From Auritidibacter ignavus (GTDB lineage Bacteria > Actinomycetota > Actinomycetes > Actinomycetales > Micrococcaceae), in the NCBI RefSeq assembly GCF_003703835.1, contig NZ_RDQR01000005.1, positions 1 through 64,000 of the forward strand: 64,000 nucleotides of DNA, written 5' to 3'. This document shows, piece by piece, positions 24,877 to 34,138 of the stretch. The translations under genes were made by a program, and so were the position numbers. The notes beneath the pieces are model-generated. The model was given only the letters and a program-made list of their open reading frames with translations, made no database searches and was not told the DNA's origin. Position 1 is the first letter of the stretch; each line of letters opens with the position of its first letter.

Positions 24877-26097
24877 ATGGACTTACCAACACCGCACCAG
24901 CTCGACCAGATGCTCGTTGCGCTGCAACGCGCGATGGACCACACCGGTGATCCGGTGGAGTTCACCGGCTCCGGCGAGGTGATCTTCCGCCCCGAGGCCA
25001 GAGACCCCGCTCGGGGCGGGGGCCCCGACATCGCCGCGGTGGTTCGCACCTCCGGGTCCACCGGCAGGCCCAAACAAACCCTGTTGTCTACCTCCGCGTT
25101 GCAGGCCTCGGCAACCGCCACCGCGGAAGCGCTGGCCGGTCAGGGACGCTGGCTGCTGGCGGTCGGGGCCCAGTTCGTGGCTGGTCTCGCGGTGCTGTCT
25201 CGATCGATCATGGCCGGAACCACGCCACTGGTGCTGCCCTCCGGATCTTTTACGGCCGAAAAGTTCGTTGCTACCACCGCAGGCCTCAACGGGCGCACCC
25301 CGGTGGACCAACCCCGGTACGTCTCGCTGGTCCCCACGCAACTGACCCGGCTTCTGGAGGCCGGGGAGGCGATCCCCGAGGTGATCGATGGCCTGCGGTC
25401 CTACAGCGCCGTGTTGGTCGGTGGCGCCCGCGCGCCGCAGGCCAGCGTCGAGGCAGCCCGCCAGCACGGCATCAAGCTGATGCTAACCTATGGTTCCTCG
25501 GAAACGTGTGGTGGGTGCGTCTACAACGGTCGGCCGCTACCGGGCGTGGACCTGGGGCTGGCCCGGCACACCATCGCCGGCGGGGCCGCGGTGGACCGGG
25601 TCACCCTCACCGGCGCCATGGTCGCTACCGGCTACCTGGACCAGCCCAAGCTCACCGCCGAGCACTTTCGGACCGGCCCGGATGGCACCCGCACCTACCT
25701 CACCGATGACTACGGGGAAATCCTCACCGCCTCAACCTCTCACACTCCGCAACTGCGTGTGCTGGGACGGGTGGATGATGTGCTGATCTCGGGAGCGGTC
25801 AAGGTCTCCGCCGCCGAAATCCAGCGGGTGCTGGAGTCACATCCGACAATTCGCGAGGCTTTTGTGACCGGGGTGGCCGATGACCACTGGGGACAACGTA
25901 TTGTCGCCGGTATCGTGCCGGCTGAGGATGCGGCCATCGAGTCGGAGAACCAACGAGACACAGCCCTTCGTCGTTGGGTACGTGCGCAGCTAGGTGAGGC
26001 GGCCGCGCCCAAGTCCTTCACAGTTCTGGATCGGATCCCCTTGCTCGCCAACGGCAAGCCCGACCGGCGTTATCTTCAACAGTTGCTCTCCGAGTGA
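24877..26097 (+). CDS. menE: o-Succinylbenzoate-CoA ligase MenE
   Basis: A 406-residue adenylate-forming ligase. The ATP-binding loop is RTSGSTGRPKQTLL, the YGSSETCGGCVYNG segment is motif A5, TDDYGEI carries the ribose-binding aspartate, and GRVDDVLISGAVKVSAAEI is the hinge. The final GKPDRRYL holds the catalytic lysine. It makes o-succinylbenzoyl-CoA for MenB, which lies immediately upstream. It is shorter than most acyl-CoA synthetases, as usual for actinobacterial MenE. It is almost certainly cotranscribed with menB. Confidence 0.92.
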   Translation: MDLPTPHQLDQMLVALQRAMDHTGDPVEFTGSGEVIFRPEARDPARGGGPDIAAVVRTSGSTGRPKQTLLSTSALQASATATAEALAGQGRWLLAVGAQFVAGLAVLSRSIMAGTTPLVLPSGSFTAEKFVATTAGLNGRTPVDQPRYVSLVPTQLTRLLEAGEAIPEVIDGLRSYSAVLVGGARAPQASVEAARQHGIKLMLTYGSSETCGGCVYNGRPLPGVDLGLARHTIAGGAAVDRVTLTGAMVATGYLDQPKLTAEHFRTGPDGTRTYLTDDYGEILTASTSHTPQLRVLGRVDDVLISGAVKVSAAEIQRVLESHPTIREAFVTGVADDHWGQRIVAGIVPAEDAAIESENQRDTALRRWVRAQLGEAAAPKSFTVLDRIPLLANGKPDRRYLQQLLSE

Positions 26098-26184
26098 GTA
26101 CTACAGTGAAGGGGTGCCATCATCGGCACCGGAAGGCACTCCATCCCGTGATGCCTCGAGTCAGACCAAGGAGTAACACACCAG

Positions 26185-27054
26185 GTGGCAACATTTTCTC
26201 AGTGGGTCTCAGCTGCACGATTGCGCACCCTTCCCATGGCCATCGCTCCGGTCGTGGTTGGCTCGGCCGCAGCTGCGGAGCTGGACTCCTTCAACCCACT
26301 ACGCGCTGTCCTTGCGCTCATCGTGGCGCTGGCCATGCAGGTCGGGGTCAACTATTCGAATGACTACTCCGACGGCATCCGTGGCACCGATGACAACCGG
26401 GTCGGTCCCTTCCGGCTGACCGGTTCACGATCCACCGAACCGCGTCGAGTCAAGCTGGCGGCGTTCGGATGTTTCGGCGTGGCTGGACTCGCGGGTCTGA
26501 TCCTGATCGGCCTGTCAGGAACCTGGTGGCTGATCGTCATCGGCGTGCTGGCCGTGTTGGCCGCCTGGTATTACACCGGGGGCAAACACCCCTACGGGTA
26601 CATGGGATTAGGCGAAGTCTTCGTCTTCATTTTCTTCGGACTCGTCGCGGTATTGGGTACCACCTACACTCAGGCGCTCGCCCTCTCCGGGCTGGCGTGG
26701 ATGGGAGCGATCGGGTGTGGCCTGATCTCCACCGCGCTGCTGATGGCCAATAACGTCCGCGATATTCCCACCGACCGCGAGACCGGAAAAATGACGCTAG
26801 CCGTGCGACTAGGTGACACCGCTGCACGCTGGAGCTATCCGGTGATGCTATTCATCGCCGTGGTACTCCCGCTACTCTTCGTCCCGATCCACCCGTGGTT
26901 GCTGTTGTTACTGATCGTGTTGGGCATCTCCATCCGCCCCTCCATCATCATGATTGAGTCCACGGACCGCCAAGACCTGATTCCCGTCTTGAAACTCACC
27001 GGTATCCTGGGCTTGATGTATGCAATGTTGTTCACCGCAGGCGTTCTGCTCTAG
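26185..27054 (+). CDS. menA: DHNA polyprenyltransferase MenA
   Basis: A 289-residue UbiA-superfamily membrane enzyme that joins the polyprenyl tail to 1,4-dihydroxy-2-naphthoate. The two aspartate-rich motifs are NYSNDYSDGIRGTDD and NNVRDIPTDRETGKMTLAVRLG, which bind Mg-diphosphate; eight or nine hydrophobic segments surround them. Start GTG 26185 with AAGGAG at about 26168. It should use the product of the polyprenyl synthase encoded at 3246-4298. The gene ends 12 bases before the convergent DUF4229 gene. Confidence 0.93.
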   Translation: MATFSQWVSAARLRTLPMAIAPVVVGSAAAAELDSFNPLRAVLALIVALAMQVGVNYSNDYSDGIRGTDDNRVGPFRLTGSRSTEPRRVKLAAFGCFGVAGLAGLILIGLSGTWWLIVIGVLAVLAAWYYTGGKHPYGYMGLGEVFVFIFFGLVAVLGTTYTQALALSGLAWMGAIGCGLISTALLMANNVRDIPTDRETGKMTLAVRLGDTAARWSYPVMLFIAVVLPLLFVPIHPWLLLLLIVLGISIRPSIIMIESTDRQDLIPVLKLTGILGLMYAMLFTAGVLL

Positions 27055-27066
27055 AACACTGGTGCC

Positions 27067-27438
27067 CTACCGCTTCTCGGAGCGTTGCGCGTCGAGTTCG
27101 GCTGCGGCCCGTTGCGCTTCGGCTTCGGCTTCGCCACGTTGCTGCTGGGCGTCGTGGAACCGGCCGGCGGTAAAGCTGTCCTCGGCTTCGGCGTCCTTGA
27201 GTTCTTGGACCCCATTTTCTTTGCGGTTCGGCGAGAAAATATCTGCCAGGTTCTGTCCGGCTGCATTGCGTAGCCGGTCCAACAGGAGGTATCCCACCGC
27301 GAAACTGACGATGAGACCGATCACCGTGGCAAAGGTCCACGAGGCAGCCAACGGCCACGACGAGGTGACATAGGCGGTGATTGCAAAGGCCAATCCGAAC
27401 AGCAACAGGCGCAAGCCACCATAGACCAGAAACTTCAT
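27067..27438 (-). CDS. DUF4229 membrane protein
   Basis: A 123-residue small membrane protein. Two hydrophobic segments at about residues 5-25 and 33-52 are followed by LLDRLRNAAGQNLADIFSP and a long Glu/Ala/Gln-rich helical tail (EDSFTAGRFHDAQQQRGEAEAEAQ). It matches the DUF4229 group, which is found next to menA in actinobacteria. ATG 27438 is chosen over a longer open frame whose extra residues are not family-like. Function unknown; a scaffold role in the membrane near menaquinone enzymes is speculation. Confidence 0.75.
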   Translation of the reverse strand: MKFLVYGGLRLLLFGLAFAITAYVTSSWPLAASWTFATVIGLIVSFAVGYLLLDRLRNAAGQNLADIFSPNRKENGVQELKDAEAEDSFTAGRFHDAQQQRGEAEAEAQRAAAELDAQRSEKR

Positions 27439-27518
27439 AGTGTCCCAGTCTAAACCCGGGATCGTTCTTCCGGAGAAACGAGCACGCGCGATGACCCGTT
27501 CCTTCGTAGACTGGTACC

Positions 27519-27989
27519 ATGCGTTTTCTGATTCCACTAGCGATCGTCGCCCTCGGCGTGATGATCTACGCTTTCGTCGAGTGCATGCAAACTCCCCGAG
27601 AGCGCATCCGCACCCTGGCAAAACCGGCTTGGCTAGTGATTATCGCTCTCGTTCCTGCCGTGGGAGCCTTGCTGTGGCTGTTCTTTGGCCACCGTCGTGC
27701 ACTGCCACAGCCCGGCAGTTTGGGGTCGAGTCCACAACGTGGCAAACAACAGCCGGCCCGGCCGAAGTCCCCAGACGATGATGACGAATTCTTGCGTCGT
27801 CTCGATATTCAGCGTCGCCAGAAAGCTCGTGAAGAACAGCTCGACGCTCGAGAAGCCAAGTTAGACGCCTACGAGCGGAAGCTCAGAGAACGGCACGATT
27901 CTGCTCACACCAATGACAGTTCCGAGACTCCAGACGATCCCGACGACGAGGATTTCCCTGGCGACTCGACCGGATCGCAACGGTCCTAG
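27519..27989 (+). CDS. PLDc_N domain membrane protein
   Basis: A 156-residue protein whose first 60 residues (MRFLIPLAIVALGVMIYAF, then WLVIIALVPAVGALLWLFFGHRR) form the two-helix PLD-nuclease N-terminal-type membrane module. The rest is charged and probably disordered or coiled: DDDEFLRRLDIQRRQKAREEQLDAREAKLDAYERKL. There is no nuclease domain. The gene is divergent from the DUF4229 gene, and such genes commonly accompany menA in Actinobacteria. Function unknown. Confidence 0.75.
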   Translation: MRFLIPLAIVALGVMIYAFVECMQTPRERIRTLAKPAWLVIIALVPAVGALLWLFFGHRRALPQPGSLGSSPQRGKQQPARPKSPDDDDEFLRRLDIQRRQKAREEQLDAREAKLDAYERKLRERHDSAHTNDSSETPDDPDDEDFPGDSTGSQRS

Positions 27990-28008
27990 CCACAAGCCAG
28001 AAGCACCG

Positions 28009-29485
28009 CTACGTGTGGGGTTGCCGGTGTCCTGAGATGTCTTCCGTTGTCCAACATTCGATGTTTTCCAGGTCAGGCATATCGGAGGCGAGAAAGATCG
28101 GTTCTTTACCGTCACGTCGTTGTGCTGTGTAGTGTTTGAGTAGGCGGATCGCGGTACCAGACATCTCAGTGATCACCACAAAATTGAACAGCGCGATGAC
28201 GACCATGGTGACTCCAGCAATCGCCCAGGCGATATCCACCGAAATCGTCGATCCCACGAAGACCACGCCGGTCAGCACCACCGCGTAGATTTTGCGCAGT
28301 TTCTCTGAATCCGACAGGAACAAGATGTTCGCCTCGCCATAGGAGTAGTTGCCCAGGATTGAGGTGAACGACACCAGCAGAATGATCACGGCCAGGGCAA
28401 CAGCACCAAACGCGCCGAACGTTGAGGTCAACGCCATCTGAGTCAGTTCGACCCCCGGATTGGCGTCTGCGGTCGCAACTGGATCGGGGTACGTAAACAG
28501 GATAATGAAAGACGTAACTGAGCAAATGACAAGGGTGTCCAGGTAAACCCCCAGGGACTGCACCAGACCCTGTTTCGCGGGGTGAGAGACATCGGCCGTG
28601 GCGGCCACGTTCGGCACCGACCCCATGCCTGCCTCGTTGGAGAGCATGCCACGTTGGATACCGGCCATCAGCACCGTGCCAAATGCGCCACCGGCGGCCG
28701 CCTCAAAATTGAATGCCTCACCAAAGATCAGGCCCATGACGGTGGGAAGCTGGTCAATATGGATGATCATCACCGCAAGCCCGAGCAGAATGTATAGCAT
28801 CGCCATCACGGGCACCACGTTTTGAGCCACCCTTGCCACGCGGCGCAAACCGGCGATGACAATCAGGCCGGTGAGAATCACCAGCACCACGGCCAGACCC
28901 CAGATGAGTGCGGTGGTATCCTCCACGCCGAGTTCGGTCGCGGCACCGGTCACAGAGTCCACGATGGTATTGGCCTGTAGCGAGGTGAAGCTCAAGGCGA
29001 AGCAGAAGATAAAGATCACGGCAAAGACAATGCCACCGGCGCGAGAACCGAGACCTCGTTCGATGTAATAGGCCGGTCCGCCCTTAAAAGTGTCGAAACG
29101 ACGGGTCTTGTACAGCTGGGCTAGTGTGGACTCCACAAAAGACGCGGCCGAGTTGAGGATCGCCATGACCCCACATCCAAAAAACGGCGCCCGGGCCTCC
29201 CATAGCAATGGCACCGGCCACTCCGGCGATATTTCCGGTGCCAACTCGGGCCGAGGCGGTCACTGCGAAGGCTTGGAAGGCCGACAGAGACCGGGTGCGT
29301 CCCGTATCGTCGCGCGTGGCACGGTCGGTGATCGCCCGGAACATATCGGGCAAATGTCGAATCTGGACCATTCCGGTACGCACGGTGAGATAAAAGCCGA
29401 GCAGGATGATCACAGGCATGCCCAGAAGTTGCCAGGCCATGTCCTCTACCTGACCGAGCATCTCGGAGATGGTCTCTGCATTCAT
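28009..29485 (-). pseudogene. AGCS sodium:alanine symporter, frameshifted
   Basis: One gene split over two frames. The upstream frame from ATG 29485 encodes the N-terminus (MNAETISEMLGQVEDM through SARVGTGNIAGVAGAIAMGGPGAVFWMW). The downstream frame then supplies VMAILNSAASFVESTLAQLY, GGPAYYIERGLG, and the long C-terminal half (EAGMGSVPNVAATADVSHPAKQGLVQSLGVY) of the alanine or glycine:cation symporter family. Removing one C from the run CCCC at 29169-29172 joins them into one protein of about 491 residues, with W-V-M-A-I across the join, as in intact family members. All other family features are intact, so the break is either recent or a sequencing error. An independent start at 29244 is not family-like. 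Confidence 0.8.
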
Positions 29486-29629
29486 AGAAGGTGAGGTTAC
29501 CGGATCTTAGGCCACGTCCCGAGTGCCCCTCCCAGAATCCCGGAGATCCGGAAAAACATCGCTGTTCGGCATGTCATGATACGTCATATGCAGGCTTTCG
29601 TGACCGACCATGTCCGGGCTTTTTGAGGC

Positions 29630-30802
29630 TTAGACTCCAGCGTAAGAGTGTAGCGAGGGGAAGTAGAGGTTGACGATGGTGTAGTTGAAGACCAGGCAGG
29701 TGAAGCCGATGATGTTCAACCAGGCCGCACGGGTCCCGGTCCAGCCGCGGGTGGCGCGCGCGTGCAGGTAGCCTGCATAGACCACCCAAATCACGAAAGT
29801 CCACACTTCTTTGGCGTCCCAGCCCCAGTAGCGCCCCCAAGCCTGCTCGGCCCAGATCGCACCGGCGATCAGCGTGAAAGTCCACATCACGAAGGCCACA
29901 GCGTTCAAGCGGTACGTCCAATTCTCCAAGGCGAAGGAGGAGGGGACCAGGCGCAAGAAAGACCAGGGTTGCTGTCCGGCTTTGGCTTTGACCTCGGCGC
30001 GCTGTTTGATCAGCTGCAACACCGACATGGCGAACGTCAGGGAGAAGATTCCGGTGGCCATCACCGCCACCGAGACGTGAATAACCAGCCACCAGGACTG
30101 TAACGCCGGTTGCTCGTTGGCGACCGGCGTGGCGAAACCAATCGTGGCTGCCGTGAGCATCAGCACGATGACGGCGGTGACGAAGGTCCCCACAAAGCGG
30201 AGGTCTTTGCGGATCAGGAACCCGAGGTAGACCAGCGAGATAACCAACGCTCCGGTGGTCATGAATTCGTACAGGTTCGACCAGGGCACACGGTTGGCTG
30301 CCACGCCACGAGAGATCACAGCGGCTGTGTGGATCACCGCAGCAAAAACCGTGATCGCAACGGCCACATTGGCCCAGGGCCGGCGCGTGTGGCCGGAATA
30401 GTCCATATCGTCGGAGACCAGTCGAGCACCCACCCGGTGGTCACCGAACATATCAGCTGTGTGTCCTGACGTCTGACGCTGGTCGAGACGGTCGGCCGGA
30501 CCCGAAACATCGGTGTCTTCCCGCCCGGTGTCGTCCCACGCGGCGGTGGAGCTACCACCACCGGCACCGACCAGCGCCGGTGCGCTCACCTCCGCGTTGG
30601 CGGTTTTCTGGGCCTTGCGCTCCCCAACTTCTTCCAGTTCACGCACGTGATCATCATAGAGTTCGTTCTCGACGCGGCGAATGGTCTTCGAGGCAGTGGC
30701 CATGTCCCACATGAATAAGAAAAAGGCGACAAGGTAGACCAGGGCAGCGATGAGCATAAAGAGATCGCTGTACTCGCCGAGGGTCTCATTGACTGGTTTC
30801 AT
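29630..30802 (-). CDS. ccsB: Cytochrome c biogenesis protein CcsB (ResC type)
   Basis: A 390-residue membrane protein of the CcsA/CcsB (ResC) heme-handling family that works with ResB to attach heme to c-type cytochromes. The Trp-rich motif GRYWGWDAKEVWTF is at about residues 323-336 (full motif 317-345), and conserved histidines lie in membrane segments before and after it. There are about eight hydrophobic segments; residues 40-130 form a charged cytoplasmic insertion. It is the last gene of the ccdA-resB-ccsB operon. Confidence 0.9.
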   Translation of the reverse strand: MKPVNETLGEYSDLFMLIAALVYLVAFFLFMWDMATASKTIRRVENELYDDHVRELEEVGERKAQKTANAEVSAPALVGAGGGSSTAAWDDTGREDTDVSGPADRLDQRQTSGHTADMFGDHRVGARLVSDDMDYSGHTRRPWANVAVAITVFAAVIHTAAVISRGVAANRVPWSNLYEFMTTGALVISLVYLGFLIRKDLRFVGTFVTAVIVLMLTAATIGFATPVANEQPALQSWWLVIHVSVAVMATGIFSLTFAMSVLQLIKQRAEVKAKAGQQPWSFLRLVPSSFALENWTYRLNAVAFVMWTFTLIAGAIWAEQAWGRYWGWDAKEVWTFVIWVVYAGYLHARATRGWTGTRAAWLNIIGFTCLVFNYTIVNLYFPSLHSYAGV

Positions 30803-30885
30803 CGAGGGTCTCCGTTAGTCGATGGTCGAACTCGCGGTGGGGAGTTGTCACCGGTATTCTACGTTTCTTCCCACACCACGCGCAG

Positions 30886-32565
30886 TTATGACGAAGGGCC
30901 AGATCGCTTTGCCCCACGAGCCGATTCCTCAGGTACCGGTCCAGATTCCTCAGGTGGAATCACCGGCCAGATCTCTTCCATGGCCAGCCGAATCTTGATG
31001 TTTTCTTCGCGCAATCCGAAGGACTCTCCGCGCGCTAACAAACCATACTCGATCGCAGTGGACCCCGTGATGGGATCCTCGGTGGCGCGCACCCAAACAC
31101 GACGGCGACGGACAAACAGTGACACCGCCAGTGCGCCCAACGCGAGCACCGCAGAAATACCCACACCCCATTTGGCCGGATCGTAGTGAATATCGAGCCC
31201 AACGTAGCGATCTAAGGATTCAAAGGTGATCGACCCTTTGCCGTCGGGCAGTTCGTACGTTTCTCCCAGTCCTAAGGTGATCCCACCGTTGTCGTTGGTG
31301 CGTGAGTTCAGCTCCGTCATGTTCTCGGTGTTGAGCACATAGACGTTCTGCGGTTCGCCACTATCCAGGCCGAGGTCGCCGTAGTAGGAGTTCAGGATCA
31401 ATTCGGGATTGCCCGCATCGGGATCGACCGAGACGGCGACTCCATCCTCGCCGGTGTAGGAGGTCGGCAAAAACAATCCCACAAAGCCCAGCTGGTCCGG
31501 CTGAGCATCGGGGGCTTTAATGACCGCCAAGGAGGTGTTGGTGCCCGGCTCTTGGATTTGGGCGATCACCGGCCCGTCAAAGGCGACATTCCCTTCGCCG
31601 TCTCGGACCACAATAGTGGGCGCATAGCCGTTACCGACCAAGAGCATCCGCACCCCGTCGACGGTCAGTGGGTCGTTGACTTTCAGGGTATCGTGATACG
31701 GCTCGGCCTCGGGCGAACTCTGGACTGTCATCGTCGCAGTGTAGGTCAGCGGTTGCCCGTAGTGGGAGGTGGAAGTGCGGTCGTACTCGATCTCGAAGTC
31801 GTCAAGCTCGACGTAGAAGGGCGAGAGCATCTCTTCGTCGAAAGCGGTGCCCGGGGTGAAGGAGTCGTAGGCGACCAGGTTATTGGTGAACCCTTCCCCC
31901 TCAACGAGAACTTTTTGGCCGTTATAGCTGAACATGCCACCCACAGCGATGAAAATCAGCACGCCGAGGAGTCCGAAGTGGAAGATCAGGTTTCCGATTT
32001 CTCGCAGGTAGCCACGTTCGGCTCCCACCGAGGCGGCCCGGGTTTTGGTGTGTCCCTTACCGGCGGATTCGTCACGAACATCGACCCGGTACCCGCGCTT
32101 TGACAGGATCGCGGTGGCCTGGTCGATCGCCTCGGTAGGGTTTGGCCCCTGCTCGCGCAACAAGAGGCGACCGTACTCCGGAAGGCGGGATAGCCGGCGC
32201 GGCGTCCGCGGAGGTTGAGAGCGCAGTTGTTTCCAGTGTTGCTTGGCCCGGGGAATCAGACAGCCCACCAATGAGATGAACAGCAACAGGTAGATCGCGG
32301 AGAACCACACCGAGGAGTAGACATCAAAGAACTGCAGGGAATCCAGCACCGGGCCAATTCCGGGGTTGTCTTCGATCCATTGCTCAACAACTTCGGGGCC
32401 GGCCGGTCGCTGGGGGAAGATCGATCCCGGCACGGCAGCCACTGCCAACAGCAACAGCAACAGTAGCGCGGTGCGCATGGAGGTCAGCTGGGTCCAGATG
32501 AAGCGGAGGGTTCCGGTGACACCCAGTTTCGGAAGCTGTGGTTTTTTCGTCTGTTCTGATGTCAT
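30886..32565 (-). CDS. resB: Cytochrome c biogenesis protein ResB
   Basis: A 559-residue ResB. Membrane segments lie near residues 30-50, 80-100 and 170-195 and again at about 465-485, with a large extracytoplasmic domain between them (GQKVLVEGEGFTNNLVAYDSF through ESLDRYVGLDIHYDP). It presents reduced apocytochrome and relays heme with CcsB. The start ATG at 32565 shares its A with the stop TAA of ccdA, so the two are translationally coupled. Confidence 0.9.
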   Translation of the reverse strand: MTSEQTKKPQLPKLGVTGTLRFIWTQLTSMRTALLLLLLLAVAAVPGSIFPQRPAGPEVVEQWIEDNPGIGPVLDSLQFFDVYSSVWFSAIYLLLFISLVGCLIPRAKQHWKQLRSQPPRTPRRLSRLPEYGRLLLREQGPNPTEAIDQATAILSKRGYRVDVRDESAGKGHTKTRAASVGAERGYLREIGNLIFHFGLLGVLIFIAVGGMFSYNGQKVLVEGEGFTNNLVAYDSFTPGTAFDEEMLSPFYVELDDFEIEYDRTSTSHYGQPLTYTATMTVQSSPEAEPYHDTLKVNDPLTVDGVRMLLVGNGYAPTIVVRDGEGNVAFDGPVIAQIQEPGTNTSLAVIKAPDAQPDQLGFVGLFLPTSYTGEDGVAVSVDPDAGNPELILNSYYGDLGLDSGEPQNVYVLNTENMTELNSRTNDNGGITLGLGETYELPDGKGSITFESLDRYVGLDIHYDPAKWGVGISAVLALGALAVSLFVRRRRVWVRATEDPITGSTAIEYGLLARGESFGLREENIKIRLAMEEIWPVIPPEESGPVPEESARGAKRSGPSS

Positions 32566-33371
32566 TAGATCGGTAATCTCACTTCGTTACTGAACCACAC
32601 CTGCAACTCGTTGACCCAAGCGCTCCACAAACCGGAGACCATCAGCAGGCCCAACACAATCAGCAAGCCCCCACCGAAACGCATCACGGCGACCCGGTGG
32701 GTGCGGAAGAATTTCAGTGCCCCCAGAGATTTCTTGAATCCCAAGGCAATCAGCAGGAACGGGATACCCAGTCCCAAACAATAGGCGAAGGCCAGAATAC
32801 CGCCACGCCAGGGGTTGGGGGATCCAGCGGTGGATAGCAGGAGTACAGCCGACATGGTGGGACCGATGCAGGGAGCCCACCCGAGCCCGAAGATCATCCC
32901 CAATACCGGGGCACCTGCCAGCCCGGCGGAGGGCTGGTAGGTGATCTTGCGGTCGCGCTGGAACCAGGAGAATCCGCCCATGAACACAATCCCCATCAAG
33001 ATCACCACCACCCCGAGGATTTGGGTCAGCCATTGTCCCTCGCCTTGTACCCAGACAAAGACCTGTGAGAACACCAGCCCCAATAGCACGAAGACCAGGG
33101 TGAATCCGGCGACAAACAGGGCAATGCCGGCGGCCATGCGGCCACGTTTCTCATCGGCGAGATCGGCCCCTGACAGACCGGTGACGTAGCCGAGGTAGCC
33201 GGGAACCAGTGGTAGCACACAGGGAGAAAGGAACGAGACCAGACCGGCCAATAAAGCCACCGGAATTGCTAATAGCAGCGAGCCGTCCAGCGCAATTTCG
33301 GCGAAGGAGTTGGCCTGAGACAGCGGTGCCAGACCGGTCAAGTGGGTGGCAAGGGGCAGATGCGGGGTCAT
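32565..33371 (-). CDS. ccdA: Thiol reductant transporter CcdA
   Basis: A 268-residue six-helix membrane protein that carries reducing power across the membrane to the thioredoxin-like ResA for cytochrome c maturation. It has VSFLSPCVLPLVPGYLGYVTG near residue 45, with the first redox Cys, and GWAPCIGPTMSAVLLL with the second Cys (two helices, each with Pro near the Cys, as in the DsbD family). The start ATG 33371 is chosen over TTG 33374. It is linked to resB through an overlapping stop/start and lies 17 bases downstream of the tlpA gene. Confidence 0.92.
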   Translation of the reverse strand: MTPHLPLATHLTGLAPLSQANSFAEIALDGSLLLAIPVALLAGLVSFLSPCVLPLVPGYLGYVTGLSGADLADEKRGRMAAGIALFVAGFTLVFVLLGLVFSQVFVWVQGEGQWLTQILGVVVILMGIVFMGGFSWFQRDRKITYQPSAGLAGAPVLGMIFGLGWAPCIGPTMSAVLLLSTAGSPNPWRGGILAFAYCLGLGIPFLLIALGFKKSLGALKFFRTHRVAVMRFGGGLLIVLGLLMVSGLWSAWVNELQVWFSNEVRLPI

Positions 33372-33388
33372 CAAGGTACAGTTTAGGT

Positions 33389-34003
33389 TTACTCGGTTAC
33401 GACGGTATCGATCAAGGAACGCAACGTGGCGCGCTCAGCAATACCAAGGATGCGGGCGGCCACGCGGGTTTGGGAGTCCAAGACCAGTGTGGTCGGTACT
33501 GCTTGGGGCGGCACGAAGTCAGACAGCGACAGCAACACCTCCCCGGACCGTTCTTCCAGGGACGGGTAAGTAATCTCGAAATTGCGCTCGAAAGCTTCGG
33601 CGGTGCCGGCAGTGTCGCGGACGTTGACCCCGTAGAAGGCGACCCGGTCACCAAATTCATCATGGAGCGCCACCAGGTCGGGGGCCTCAACCCGACATGG
33701 GGCACAGGCGGCGTACCAAAAATTAAGCATCACCGGCGATCCGGCGAAATCCGCGGTGCTCACCGGCGTGCCATCGAAGGTAGTGGAGGTGAACTCGATC
33801 GGTTCGCCACGGTCTTCCGGGCTGATCTCCAGCACTGAACCGTCACCGGCAATGTAGTTTTTGCCGTCGGCGTTCCCGGCCTGTTCTGCTAGCGGATCGG
33901 TGGAAGAACAAGCGGCCAGCACCGGGGCAACCAGCACAGCGGTGAGGCCACCCAGGACCGCACGGCGACTGGTGGCAGAAGTGTGCAAGCGAGGATCTCT
34001 CAT
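33389..34003 (-). CDS. TlpA/ResA-type thioredoxin lipoprotein
   Basis: A 204-residue lipid-anchored thioredoxin-fold reductase. The signal peptide ATSRRAVLGGLTAVLVAPVLAACSS has an Arg pair and a lipobox LAAC, so it is exported, perhaps by Tat, and lipidated at the outer face of the membrane. The redox motif is YAACAPCRVEAP (CAPC), preceded by VMLNFWYA. It reduces apocytochrome c cysteines, using electrons from the adjacent CcdA. ATG 34003 is preferred to the longer frame because it gives a proper signal peptide. Confidence 0.9.
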   Translation of the reverse strand: MRDPRLHTSATSRRAVLGGLTAVLVAPVLAACSSTDPLAEQAGNADGKNYIAGDGSVLEISPEDRGEPIEFTSTTFDGTPVSTADFAGSPVMLNFWYAACAPCRVEAPDLVALHDEFGDRVAFYGVNVRDTAGTAEAFERNFEITYPSLEERSGEVLLSLSDFVPPQAVPTTLVLDSQTRVAARILGIAERATLRSLIDTVVTE

Positions 34004-34138
34004 CGTTGGGTTTCTCCTACGCGAACGAAGGACTCGAGGTGTGTTGCGACGCTGACAAACGGGTCCGTCTATTCTAACGGGGCCCGGCGGTCTGATTCGC
34101 ATTCACGGTCTCAGGTGCCGATATCGCGATGCTCACGA

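Noticed and set aside
29084-29244. Separate start for the downstream AGCS frame at 29244
   Set aside because: The first residues from there (MAPEISPEWPVPLL) are out of frame with the family sequence; the protein runs continuously only if the frameshift at 29169-29172 is undone.
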